The translations under genes and the position numbers were made by a program. Below are positions 1 through 7,275 of a stretch of DNA of 64,000 nt, one piece after another. Within the stretch, counting starts at the first letter, position 1; each line of letters begins with the position of its first letter. Under the pieces are notes generated by a model. That model was given only the letters and a program-made list of their open reading frames with translations. It was not told the origin of the DNA and searched no databases. The DNA is from Alistipes sp. ZOR0009 (GTDB taxonomy: Bacteria; Bacteroidota; Bacteroidia; Bacteroidales; ZOR0009): the NCBI RefSeq assembly GCF_000798815.1, contig NZ_JTLD01000012.1, positions 1-64,000 of the forward strand, given 5' to 3'.

Positions 1-280
1 CCTTTTTTTGTTTATTCCCCTAACGGAAGGCTTCCCCTGAGCTCTGTGTCCTAATTCTTCCAGCCCGCTCCACGCGGCGCTGCCGGCCGCCCAAGGCGCT
101 TCGGGGAGTTGGTATGGTTGGCGCCCTTTTCGGGTAAAATGGGGTCGTTTTACGGTGAATTTAGCTTTCTATCTTTCCCCCTTTGGTACTACATCCTCGA
201 ATTTGGCGCATGCGGCCGGAGGCCGTACCGAACCCAGCTTAGCGAGGACGCTAAGCCGAGCGGTGGTGGCCTCTGCGCAA

Positions 281-592
281 GTTGAAAGAGCTAGAGGGAA
301 GTTGCAAGAGGTTCTGCGCAGGTTGCAAGAGCTAGAGGGAAGTTGCAAGAGGCTCTGCGCAGGTTGCAAGAGCTAGAGGGAAGTTGCAAGAGCCTCTGCG
401 CAAGTTGCAAGAGCTCGTGGAGAAGTTGCAAGAGCTTCTGCGCAAGTTGCAAGAGCTCGTGGAGAAGTTGCGAGAGCTTCTGCGCAGGTTGCAAGAGCTC
501 GTGGAGAAGTTGCAAGAGTCTCTGCGCAAGTTGCAAGAGTTCGTGGAGAAGTTGCGAGAGCTTCTGCGCAAGTTGCAAGAGCTTGTGGGAAA
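281..592. repeat. Tandem array of 15 units of 20-21 bp, alternating A/B
   Basis: Fifteen consecutive units all begin GTTGCAAGAG (two read GTTGCGAGAG, the first GTTGAAAGAG). They alternate between an A type, continuing CTAGAGGGAA or CTCGTGGAGAA, and a B type, continuing CTTCTGCGCAA or similar. Unit starts are 281, 301, 322, 342, 363, 383, 404, 425, 446, 467, 488, 509, 530, 551 and 572. In the first half the A unit is 20 bp, giving a 41-bp A+B repeat; from 383 on both units are 21 bp and the repeat is 42 bp. All frames of the 21-bp part are open, and one would read as leucine heptads, but the 41-bp half breaks the frame and no good start codon precedes it, so I do not call it coding. Confidence 0.93.
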
Positions 593-676
593 TGGCAAGA
601 CTATCTGTTAATAGCCAAAGGCGCTTAGGTGCTGGCCTATCATCTTTGTAAAATCTGAACTGGCTGTTTTTATGAG

Positions 677-1021
677 CTAAGTTAGCTTGCCAGCGAAGTG
701 GCGATGAAGCGTAACGATTGTGTTTTTTAGGTTGCTGCGTAGAACTTCCGAAATGTCACTTTCTGTTATATAGAATTCGGAGTGGTTATTTTGAATATAC
801 AGGCGGAGGACTTTAAAGTATTCTTCGGGTTGATTTGGGGAGAACTTGATGTAGATATGATCGAGGTGAAGATTGATGCTACAAAAAAAGAGGCAGGATG
901 TGTCGTGCGTTGACCATATTTCGAAGCTGGCTTCGGTGTTTTTGGTGATGCAGCGAGGCTGAACAATGGTGCTAAGATTTGTTTTTATGTCGTTGTAAAA
1001 GGATTCTAGTGTTTGGCTCAT
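677..1021 (-). CDS. Hypothetical protein, 114 aa
   Basis: This is an open frame of 114 codons with no family I recognise. The start is placed at the ATG at 1021 (protein begins MSQTLESFYN), because the longer frame to 1045 adds only a lysine-rich stretch. There is no signal peptide or membrane segment. The protein looks like a small mixed alpha/beta soluble domain with scattered aromatic and charged residues. It stands alone between the tandem array and the M28 gene, with about 320 bases of spacer upstream. The amino-acid composition is plausible for a real protein, but nothing else supports it, so it could be a chance frame. Confidence 0.45.
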   Translation of the reverse strand: MSQTLESFYNDIKTNLSTIVQPRCITKNTEASFEIWSTHDTSCLFFCSINLHLDHIYIKFSPNQPEEYFKVLRLYIQNNHSEFYITESDISEVLRSNLKNTIVTLHRHFAGKLT

Positions 1022-1343
1022 GGCTTTCTTTTTTTTATTAAACACTATTGGCGTTTTAAGGGTTTACTGGAGCACGGAATTTTTATTGGTGGGAGAATAT
1101 GTCTATAGAGCAAATCCGAGTTAAAAGCTGCGTGAATTCTACCCTATACAGGAACAGAACCATCGATGTATTTTCCATCTTTATCACTATAATGGGGCTA
1201 TAGAACCATGATTGTAGCCATAAATATGAAGCTAGGATGAGCTTTAATGGGGTATAAGGAACGGATAATGCTAGATTGGTTGTGTGCGACATTGATAAAA
1301 AGAAAAGCCGAGAATTCCTCGGCTTTTTATGTATTGTATCTGC
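1022..1343. other. Gene-poor spacer ending in a terminator
   Basis: I see no convincing gene here. The only clear element is the bidirectional hairpin at 1303-1329 just downstream of the M28 gene. A 69-codon minus frame at 1083-1292 has no recognisable features and is not called. Confidence 0.5.
1303..1329. terminator. Bidirectional intrinsic terminator after the M28 peptidase gene
   Basis: The hairpin AGCCGAG-AATTC-CTCGGCT (1306-1324) is flanked by an A-run on the left and a T-run on the right, so it can act for transcripts on either strand. It lies 15 bases past the stop codon of the minus-strand M28 gene. Confidence 0.8.
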
Positions 1344-2882
1344 TTACTGGTTGGCTAGCTCCCATACGGTGAAGTAGGTAAACGTGGAAATGCGTTCGAG
1401 GCGCTTAAAGTTTATTTTTTGAACCTCATCGGCAGGAGTGTGATAGTCGTCGTGCATCCCGGTTGTAATGACAATTGCCGAGATATCTTTATTTACAAAG
1501 GAGGCATGGTCGGATCCGCCACTCCAAAGCAGCATTTCGAACGGAGCTATTTCTTTCCAGATGTCTATCTTAGCTCTTTTGGCCGATCGGTTTAGAACTT
1601 TTTGCAGGGTTAGCGTATCTCCAAATGTAAGCGGATAGGCGTACATGTCCGAATCGGAGTGGGATTCATCCGTTCTGCCGACCATATCGAGGTTAACAAC
1701 CGCTTTTATTTTGCTTAGTGGGAAAAAGGGATTCTGTGCCATATACTGCGATCCCAATAACCCCATTTCTTCGCCTGTAAATGCGGCAAAAAGGATGCTT
1801 CTTTTAGGTTGGATTCCCTTACTCTTTGCTTTGGCAAAAAGCCTGGAGATTTCCATTATGGCAGAGGTTCCTGAGCCGTTATCGTCGGCACCATTACAAA
1901 CTGAATCGGCATTCGCATTTTCTTTTTGGGCTACTGGCTTTACTCCTATATGATCGAAATGGGCGCTTACGACTATGGCCTCCCCATTTGGGTCGGTCCC
2001 CTCGAGCTTGGCCACCACGTTGGCTACCTTCTTAAAGGTTACCTTCTCGGGCGAAATTGTTCCGTTCACTAGAATGGTATTCCCGATGATGGCTTTGCTG
2101 GTGTTGGATAGATTATCGAGCGTATTGCTGGCAAAAAGTTTTTTTAGAAGGAAGCTGTCGGTTATGCTTAAGGTGATGCTGGGATGCGTAGAGATGAATT
2201 TTAGGACATTTGAGAAGTAAATATTTGACGAAAAGGGAATCTTTTCGCCATTTCGTCCTAATGTTATGGTATCGCCAGGGGTATTTGTAAAGGTAACTTT
2301 AGCTGCTGTGAGATTAAGGCGCGCCTTATTATACTCGACCATCTTTTTTATGGGAAGCACCAGCATGTACGAGCTTATTGAACTATTTGTTGCGAGCTGC
2401 TTTTCGATCTCCAAGATGCCCTCTTCGAAGGATGTGGCTACAATAACCTTTGTATAAAGCTTGCCTTTTAGCGAGTCCGATGCGCCGATAAATGGAATAA
2501 TGGGGCTGTCGGTAATACTTTTGCCGGTGGCAATAATAATGTCTTTAAGGGGGGATAGCGCTTCGCCAGACTCCTTAATCGTGAGCTGATGGTTGCTAGG
2601 AAAGGTGGAGGAGGCAAGGTAAAAGCTTTCGAAGTAGGGATTTTCCTTCTCGTTCGAAACTCCTTTTAGTCCGTGCTCCTTAAACTTATTGGCAATGTAG
2701 CTTGCCGCCACTTCCTGCTCCTTACTTCCCGTTGCTCGCCCTTTTAGGCTGTCGGACGAAAGAAAGGTTAGGTCTCTTTTCAGACTTTCGGCCGAAGCCT
2801 TTTGCTTGTAGGGGATGCTTTGCGAAAAAGTTAGGGCGGAGAAGGATAGTAAATAGACGAGCAAAGATGCTTTTTTTATCAT
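1344..2882 (-). CDS. M28 family zinc aminopeptidase, exported
   Basis: This is a 512-aa protein with an N-terminal signal peptide (residues 1-20, ending near FSQS). The C-terminal half is an M28 di-zinc peptidase domain. The expected metal and catalytic motifs are visible: SAHFDH (H308, D310), NGADDNGSG (D333), FTGEEMG (E371-E372), a later NLDMVGR, and a final histidine in SGGSDHASF. It should remove N-terminal residues from peptides in the periplasm or at the cell surface. The region between the signal peptide and the catalytic domain (about residues 90-280) probably holds a PA-like insert, which I infer from length only. The gene is separated from the DUF3570 operon upstream by a terminator, so it is probably transcribed alone. 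The family call is firm; the substrate is unknown. Confidence 0.92.
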   Translation of the reverse strand: MIKKASLLVYLLSFSALTFSQSIPYKQKASAESLKRDLTFLSSDSLKGRATGSKEQEVAASYIANKFKEHGLKGVSNEKENPYFESFYLASSTFPSNHQLTIKESGEALSPLKDIIIATGKSITDSPIIPFIGASDSLKGKLYTKVIVATSFEEGILEIEKQLATNSSISSYMLVLPIKKMVEYNKARLNLTAAKVTFTNTPGDTITLGRNGEKIPFSSNIYFSNVLKFISTHPSITLSITDSFLLKKLFASNTLDNLSNTSKAIIGNTILVNGTISPEKVTFKKVANVVAKLEGTDPNGEAIVVSAHFDHIGVKPVAQKENANADSVCNGADDNGSGTSAIMEISRLFAKAKSKGIQPKRSILFAAFTGEEMGLLGSQYMAQNPFFPLSKIKAVVNLDMVGRTDESHSDSDMYAYPLTFGDTLTLQKVLNRSAKRAKIDIWKEIAPFEMLLWSGGSDHASFVNKDISAIVITTGMHDDYHTPADEVQKINFKRLERISTFTYFTVWELANQ

Positions 2883-2991
2883 AAATAGGTTAGTTTAATG
2901 GGTTGGGGTACTAAATGCTGCAGATTAAGTATCCATTGGATAGTAAATGTAGCAGATAATTTTTTCCGAGGATGATTTTAGTTAGCGATTA

Positions 2992-3034
2992 TCAAAAAAA
3001 AGCGCCTCGAAATTAACTTTCCAAGCGCTTTGTG
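2992..3034 (-). terminator. Intrinsic terminator after the DUF3570 operon
   Basis: On the minus strand AAAGCGC (3031-3025) pairs with GCGCTTT (3005-2999), followed by a run of T. It closes the thioredoxin-ApbE-DUF4266-DUF3570 operon before the M28 gene. Confidence 0.7.
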
Positions 3035-3049
3035 TATAGCTAAGGTTGC

Positions 3050-4417
3050 TTACTTAAACTTGAAGGATACTGCAACCATATTGGAGTTTAATCCATCAGA
3101 CCGGTTGTAGTGTCCGTAACGAATTTCAAGCGCATTGAAGAACTTCATTCCAAGGATGCCATCAGCCGATGTAAACCTTACGTTTAACCCAAAATATTGG
3201 CTATCAAACTTAGATAAGTCGTAATCGCTGGTGTAGAATGGTTCGTCTATGGTGTGTACCTTATAGGGGGCAAAATATTTGGCAGCAGATTGCTGGTAGT
3301 ATCTTCCAAAAGGCGAAATGGAGAAGAAAGGGGTTAGCTTAACCGGCATTTCGAGCTCAAAAGTATTTGCCTTGATGCCCCAGTCGTCCCAATAGTACCT
3401 ATAGAAACCTTTTAAAATAATACGATCACCAGCAAAGTAGCTTGCTTTTACGCCTACGGGAACCTTATACCGGCTATCCGGAAGATTCTCATAGTTCTCG
3501 AAGTTGTTGTTAAAGTAGACCCGCTGATACCGTGTGGCAAGCAGCCCATGCTGGTAGGCTAAGTCTAGTAGTATGGCCAGCTGTAGCCGCGTGGTTACAA
3601 TCTGAGAAAAGATTAGCGATGCGTTGTACGATGTGCGCGGTTCGTGCTTGATAGGGGTTGGATCTTCCTCTGATCCCGAACCGTAAGGTTTTATCCCTCC
3701 ATAGCCCGACTCCCTCAGCTCTTTGGGGATGATAACTCGCCACTCATCAAAGTATCCTGAAAGCTTAACGGCAAGCTCCCTATTGTTATCCTTCGAAAAT
3801 TTTGCAAACGATATGGTTGCACCCTTCGATTCGTAGTCGAACTCGTGGGAGTAGGCCAGGTTGGCGCCGATTTGAAAGTGCTTCAGCTCATTTTTGAGGC
3901 TGTACGATAGCGATGGGTAGATATGGTTATCGCTGCGCGAGGCTCTAGAGTAAACCGACGAGGAGGCTCCTGTTTGGGGAGTAGTCGGGTTGATGCTTGA
4001 AGCTTTCGAAACGGGGCCGCTCTTTAGTAGGTTGGATTTTTTCTCGAACTCATCGTTATCGTCATCTGTGGTGCCGCCCGAAGGAAGCTTTCCGCCCCTC
4101 CATCCGTCAATCATATCCGACGATGCGGAGGTATAGTGGTCGATACCCACGTCCAAAGAAAAAGTATGCAGCTTATGCTTGCTTCTTTTTGATAGATTTA
4201 GGTTGATGACATTCGAGAAGTTGGTGAGCTCCTCTGTGCCCACACCTCCCGTAACTGCCGAGTGGTTTCCGTTCTGCGAGTAGTACCCAGATACAAAGTT
4301 AACCTCGTCGAATTTAAGAGGGGTAGATTTGTAGCTGCTGGTATCCTTGTTCGCTTGTCCAAAGGCCATTAAAGCCGAAAGGTAAATCCCCAATAGGGAT
4401 AAGGTGATTTTCTTCAT
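3050..4417 (-). CDS. DUF3570 outer-membrane-barrel-like protein
   Basis: This 455-aa protein has a signal peptide (residues 1-20, ending AFGQ) and a body rich in alternating aromatic strands, matching the DUF3570 family in my judgement. Family members are predicted beta-barrel-like outer-membrane proteins. It is the last gene of a four-gene minus-strand operon after thioredoxin, ApbE and DUF4266, with 24 bases between it and DUF4266. A TGASSS stretch at residues 149-154 resembles the TGAT-type motif to which ApbE attaches FMN in other proteins, but it is not an exact match and flavinylation here is only a guess. An acidic stretch (residues 118-125, DDDNDEFE type) lies just before it. The molecular function of the family is not established. 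Confidence 0.85.
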   Translation of the reverse strand: MKKITLSLLGIYLSALMAFGQANKDTSSYKSTPLKFDEVNFVSGYYSQNGNHSAVTGGVGTEELTNFSNVINLNLSKRSKHKLHTFSLDVGIDHYTSASSDMIDGWRGGKLPSGGTTDDDNDEFEKKSNLLKSGPVSKASSINPTTPQTGASSSVYSRASRSDNHIYPSLSYSLKNELKHFQIGANLAYSHEFDYESKGATISFAKFSKDNNRELAVKLSGYFDEWRVIIPKELRESGYGGIKPYGSGSEEDPTPIKHEPRTSYNASLIFSQIVTTRLQLAILLDLAYQHGLLATRYQRVYFNNNFENYENLPDSRYKVPVGVKASYFAGDRIILKGFYRYYWDDWGIKANTFELEMPVKLTPFFSISPFGRYYQQSAAKYFAPYKVHTIDEPFYTSDYDLSKFDSQYFGLNVRFTSADGILGMKFFNALEIRYGHYNRSDGLNSNMVAVSFKFK

Positions 4418-4441
4418 AAACCTTAGCTGCTAAAATTTGGG

Positions 4442-4666
4442 CTAGTTGCAGCCGCAACCTCCACCTGTTTTTCCTCCGTTTGCACCCGATGCTCCCTCGC
4501 GATACATCAAGAAATTGCTCTCCAGCAGCTGTACTCGGCGTGCTGAAAGCTCCATCTCGGAGTCGTTAAGGTACATCTTTTGGTACTCCTTGACTGTTGC
4601 ACAGGAGGGGAGCAGCAATACTAGCAGCAGCACTACTCCTAATCCGATCGATTTTTTTCGTCTCAT
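4442..4666 (-). CDS. DUF4266 small lipoprotein
   Basis: This 74-aa protein starts MRRKKSIG, followed by a hydrophobic stretch and the lipobox LPSC, so it should be a lipoprotein anchored outside the cytoplasmic membrane. It ends in the glycine-rich, cysteine-containing tail GGGCGCN, which with the preceding YREGASG segment is typical of DUF4266. It lies between apbE (38 bases) and the DUF3570 gene (24 bases), and this set of neighbours recurs in other Gram-negative bacteria as far as I know. The two cysteines in the tail and the adjacent thioredoxin suggest a redox partner, but no function has been assigned to the family. Confidence 0.85.
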   Translation of the reverse strand: MRRKKSIGLGVVLLLVLLLPSCATVKEYQKMYLNDSEMELSARRVQLLESNFLMYREGASGANGGKTGGGCGCN

Positions 4667-4704
4667 CCTATTTGTATTAATGATGATGGGCAGCCAGAGG
4701 GCTG

Positions 4705-5646
4705 CTAACTGATTCTAACGTTACTGGAACAAAAAAGCTGATTTTCGTCGGTAATTATAATACAGGCAATGTCTCTCATTTGGTTGATAAGGTTTAATCC
4801 AACCTTTACCCCCATTACCGTTACGGGTGTAGCCATGGCGTCGGCCAGCTCTGCCGATGTGGTAATTATCGTAACGCTTTTTATACCAGATACCGGAAAT
4901 CCTGTTTTGGGATCAATGGTATGCGAATATCTCTTTCCATCTATAACTGCGAATTTCTCGTAGTTTCCAGATGTTGCTACCGAGGCGTTATCAATCTTGA
5001 AAGAGGAGAAGGACTCATCTGCCAGATCGGGATTGGCAACCCCGATTGTCCAGGAGTCTCCGTTGGGCTGTTTCCCCCAAACGGTTAGGTCTCCAGAGGC
5101 GTTAACCACACCGCTAGCGACCCCATTTTTTTGCATAACCAGCTTTGCCCTGTCGGCAGCATAGCCTTTGCCTATTCCACCAAAGCCAATTCTCATCCCG
5201 CTCTTTTTCAGGAACACGGTACACCTCTCGTTATCGAGAATCACATTTTTGTAGCTGATTAGAGACACCGACTGCTTGGCGACTTTAGGGTCGGGTAGCG
5301 AAGTCATCTTTGTATCGAAGTTCCAGAACCGCTTATCTAGCGAGCCGTAGGTTATATCGAAAGCTCCCTGTGTAAGAGCCGAAATTCTAACGGATCGGCT
5401 GATTAAATCGAAGACCTCCCGATCTACAGCAACTGGTGCTATGCCAGCGTTCTGGTTAATGCGGTTGGTTTGGCTGCTATCCTTAAAGGTGGTTAGCAGC
5501 TCTTCGATGCGCTGTATCTCCGTTACGGCTTCATCAATACGTTCGTTTGCCCAAAGCTCGTCTGCGGCAACAACGCTTATTTCAAAGCGGTTGCCCATAA
5601 GCTTCATTGCACGCGAGAAAAGTTGAAGTTCGTGGGGACTACTCAT
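4705..5646 (-). CDS. apbE: FAD:protein FMN transferase (ApbE family)
   Basis: This 313-aa protein shows ApbE hallmarks: an N-terminal MGNRFEI segment, the GGIGKGYAADRA loop that binds FAD, HTIDPKTGFPV, and the Mg-binding ADAMATPV segment near the C terminus. ApbE enzymes use FAD to attach FMN covalently to threonine or serine of exported target proteins. It has no obvious signal peptide or lipobox at this start (MSSPHELQ), whereas many ApbE proteins are lipoproteins, so either the enzyme acts inside the cell or the true start differs. It is the second gene of the operon, 3 bases after the thioredoxin gene. Its target is likely a neighbour, but none of the neighbours carries an unambiguous acceptor motif. 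Confidence 0.93.
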   Translation of the reverse strand: MSSPHELQLFSRAMKLMGNRFEISVVAADELWANERIDEAVTEIQRIEELLTTFKDSSQTNRINQNAGIAPVAVDREVFDLISRSVRISALTQGAFDITYGSLDKRFWNFDTKMTSLPDPKVAKQSVSLISYKNVILDNERCTVFLKKSGMRIGFGGIGKGYAADRAKLVMQKNGVASGVVNASGDLTVWGKQPNGDSWTIGVANPDLADESFSSFKIDNASVATSGNYEKFAVIDGKRYSHTIDPKTGFPVSGIKSVTIITTSAELADAMATPVTVMGVKVGLNLINQMRDIACIIITDENQLFCSSNVRIS

Positions 5647-5649
5647 CGG

Positions 5650-6075
5650 CTACTTAGCCTTAATTTGTTCTATAAAGCTGTCGGGCTGGATTCCGTTGTT
5701 GCCCTCCCATGTTTTAAGAACTTTACCATCTGCATCGAGCAGCAGGGTAAGCGGAAAGATGCCCTTGGGGTTGTACCTTTCGGCCAAGGCTTCGTTTTGG
5801 GTGATTTGGGCCTTGCTTAGCTGGTTCTTCTTTAATCGGGGGAAGTCGGCATTGATAAGCACTAGGTTTTGCTTTGCAAAATCTTGGAATACGGATGCTT
5901 CGAATACATCCCGATGGAGCTTAATGCAGGGGCCACACCAGTCCGATCCCGAGAAGTTTAGAAGAATTAGCTTGTTCTCCTGCTTGGCCTGCTGTTTAGC
6001 CTGTTCAAAATCGTTTGTCCAAATAGAAGCTGCCGATAGTACGGCAGAAATTACAAATGCGGTAATGATGTTCAT
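5650..6075 (-). CDS. Periplasmic thioredoxin-like protein
   Basis: This 141-aa protein has a short signal peptide or N-terminal anchor (residues 1-17) followed by a thioredoxin fold with the redox motif WCGPC. The segment FPLTLLLDADG gives the usual beta strand and the cis-proline region. It resembles the thioredoxin_7/DsbD-gamma-like proteins that reduce exported disulfides. It is the first gene of the operon with apbE, DUF4266 and DUF3570, so it most likely keeps cysteines of the operon products (for example the GGCGC tail of the DUF4266 protein) reduced or correctly paired. That partnership is inference from gene order. Confidence 0.9.
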   Translation of the reverse strand: MNIITAFVISAVLSAASIWTNDFEQAKQQAKQENKLILLNFSGSDWCGPCIKLHRDVFEASVFQDFAKQNLVLINADFPRLKKNQLSKAQITQNEALAERYNPKGIFPLTLLLDADGKVLKTWEGNNGIQPDSFIEQIKAK

Positions 6076-6280
6076 ACGCTGCTTTTGATAATAGCGATAC
6101 GCTGTTTTCCTTAGTTAACAAATTTCCCCACCTTCAGTTTGCAAACGTGACAAATAGTTTTGTTAAAACCATTTAATGCTTTGTTAAAGCTCCTAATTTG
6201 AATGTAAGGTAGAATTGCTGATTTAAGTAACAGGAATATAGGCTGGTAGTAGTATAACCTATTTGTTTAGTAGGGAAAAA

Positions 6281-6311
6281 GAAAAAGCCCCTAGAATTTC
6301 TAGAGGCTTTT
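6281..6311 (-). terminator. Terminator of the first tRNA-fMet
   Basis: On the minus strand a stem of AGCCTCTAGAA with ATTCTAGGGGCT (one wobble) is followed by TTTTTCTTTTT. It lies 6 bases past the 3' end of the tRNA at 6317. Confidence 0.8.
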
Positions 6312-6316
6312 GGTAG

Positions 6317-6389
6317 TAGCGGGGACAGGACTCGAACCTGTGACCTTTGGGTTATGAGCCCAACGAGCTGCCAACTGCTCCACCCCGCA
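6317..6389 (-). tRNA. Initiator tRNA-fMet (CAT), copy 1
   Basis: This is a 73-nt cloverleaf without encoded CCA. The acceptor stem GCGGGG/CCCCGC leaves position 1 (T) unpaired with position 72 (T). A mismatch at 1-72 together with three consecutive G:C pairs next to the anticodon loop (TTGGG-CTCATAA-CCCAA) marks it as the initiator rather than elongator methionine tRNA. It is identical to the copy at 6533-6605. A TAnnTTTG element lies about 46 bases upstream and a terminator follows. Confidence 0.95.
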
Positions 6390-6434
6390 ATGTTATATCT
6401 TTAGATTACTATCTTTCTTTTCTTAAATGTTTGG

Positions 6435-6442
6435 CAAAGGTA
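6435..6442 (-). promoter_or_regulatory. Promoter of tRNA-fMet copy 1
   Basis: TACCTTTG on the minus strand is an exact match to the Bacteroidota -7 element TAnnTTTG. A TTG (complement of 6463-6465) lies 20 bases upstream at the -33 position. The predicted transcript carries a leader of roughly 40 nt, part of which (CTAAAGATATAACAT) is shared with the second tRNA copy. Confidence 0.7.
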
Positions 6443-6497
6443 ACTTTCGCAGCGTACACTTCCAAGCCAATTAGTCTTAAATGTCTCTCCATAAATA

Positions 6498-6531
6498 AGA
6501 AAGCCTGATAAATTGCTTTATCAGGCTTTTA
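6498..6531 (-). terminator. Terminator of the second tRNA-fMet
   Basis: A perfect 12-bp stem, AAGCCTGATAAA with TTTATCAGGCTT (6501-6528, 4-base loop), ends 5 bases before the 3' end of the tRNA at 6533. On the minus strand it is followed by a T-rich tract. Confidence 0.85.
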
Positions 6532-6532
6532 G

Positions 6533-6605
6533 TAGCGGGGACAGGACTCGAACCTGTGACCTTTGGGTTATGAGCCCAACGAGCTGCCAACTGCTCCACC
6601 CCGCA
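6533..6605 (-). tRNA. Initiator tRNA-fMet (CAT), copy 2
   Basis: This 73-nt tRNA is identical to copy 1, with the same 1-72 mismatch and anticodon-stem G:C triplet that mark an initiator tRNA. Each copy has its own promoter and terminator, so they are separate transcription units rather than one precursor. Two initiator genes in tandem suggest a dosage requirement. Confidence 0.95.
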
Positions 6606-6649
6606 ATGTTATATCTTTAGATCGTTATCTGCGTTTCTCAATTGCTCTG

Positions 6650-6657
6650 CAAAAGTA
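6650..6657 (-). promoter_or_regulatory. Promoter of tRNA-fMet copy 2
   Basis: TACTTTTG on the minus strand matches TAnnTTTG exactly. TTG (complement of 6677-6679) lies 19 bases upstream, a good -33 spacing. Confidence 0.7.
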
Positions 6658-6775
6658 ATGCTTTATTTTAAAACTGCAAGGGCTAACCAAAAAATATATC
6701 CATTTAATTTTAGGAGACTCCGCTCGATTTATTGAAAATGATGTTTTAAATTCGTAGAAAAATAAACTTTGCCGT

Positions 6776-7159
6776 ATGCCATTAGTATTTAAACCTGTTG
6801 ATATCAGCCTAGAGGAGAAGGAGTGCCGTAAGGACTACTTCGATCGTCACACGCCCTTTGTTGTTTGCGAAAAGGAGACGAAAAGAAATGAGAAGTTTAA
6901 GGTGAAGGTTACCCTTGGCGATCAGTATACCCATCCCGACGATTACGATCACTACATTAGCACCGTTCAGCTTTGGAATAGGGAGACGCTTTTGGCCCAG
7001 GTATTCTTTACTCCTGGTGCGCTGGGAAACCAGCCCGGGCATGTGGAGGTTGACTTTTACGTTGTTCCGAAGATGACCATGAACCTAACTGCTATGGCCG
7101 TATGTACCAAGCATGGTTTTTGGGAGAGTGAAACCGTAGATGTTAAGGTTGTAGATTAA
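6776..7159 (+). CDS. Superoxide reductase, neelaredoxin type
   Basis: This 127-aa protein matches class II superoxide reductase (neelaredoxin), which reduces superoxide to peroxide at a mononuclear Fe(His4Cys) centre in the cytoplasm of anaerobes. The five expected ligands are present: H25 (RHTPF), H53 (THPDD), H59 (DHYIS), C110 and H113 (VCTKHGFWE). There is no N-terminal desulforedoxin domain, so it is the short form. Residues 1-20 form a short extension with one extra cysteine (C17). The gene stands alone, with the tRNAs upstream on the other strand. TAAACTTTG just before the start resembles the -7 promoter element with one extra base, which would give a very short leader. The family call rests on the ordered ligand pattern. 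Confidence 0.87.
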   Translation: MPLVFKPVDISLEEKECRKDYFDRHTPFVVCEKETKRNEKFKVKVTLGDQYTHPDDYDHYISTVQLWNRETLLAQVFFTPGALGNQPGHVEVDFYVVPKMTMNLTAMAVCTKHGFWESETVDVKVVD

Positions 7160-7245
7160 CATCAACAAGAAGCTATAGTATAAGCCGATGGGAGGCATTC
7201 GTTGCTGGCCTGTCGGCTTTTTATACGTACTTACCTTAATTCTTA

Positions 7246-7253
7246 TATATTTG
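7246..7253 (+). promoter_or_regulatory. Promoter of the LytM-dxr-rseP operon
   Basis: TATATTTG is an exact TAnnTTTG -7 element 22 bases before the start codon at 7276. I see no clear -33 TTTG. Confidence 0.55.
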
Positions 7254-7275
7254 TGGTCTCCAATAACAAAGAATA

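Noticed and set aside
281-592. CRISPR array
   Set aside because: There are no unique spacers between identical repeats; units are contiguous and alternate in two types, and no cas genes are near.
384-611. Open frame encoding a leucine-heptad coiled coil across the first array
   Set aside because: It begins at a TTG inside the repeat and results from the 21-bp unit lacking stops in every frame. The first half of the array has a 41-bp period that breaks the frame, so a repeated coding sequence is unlikely.
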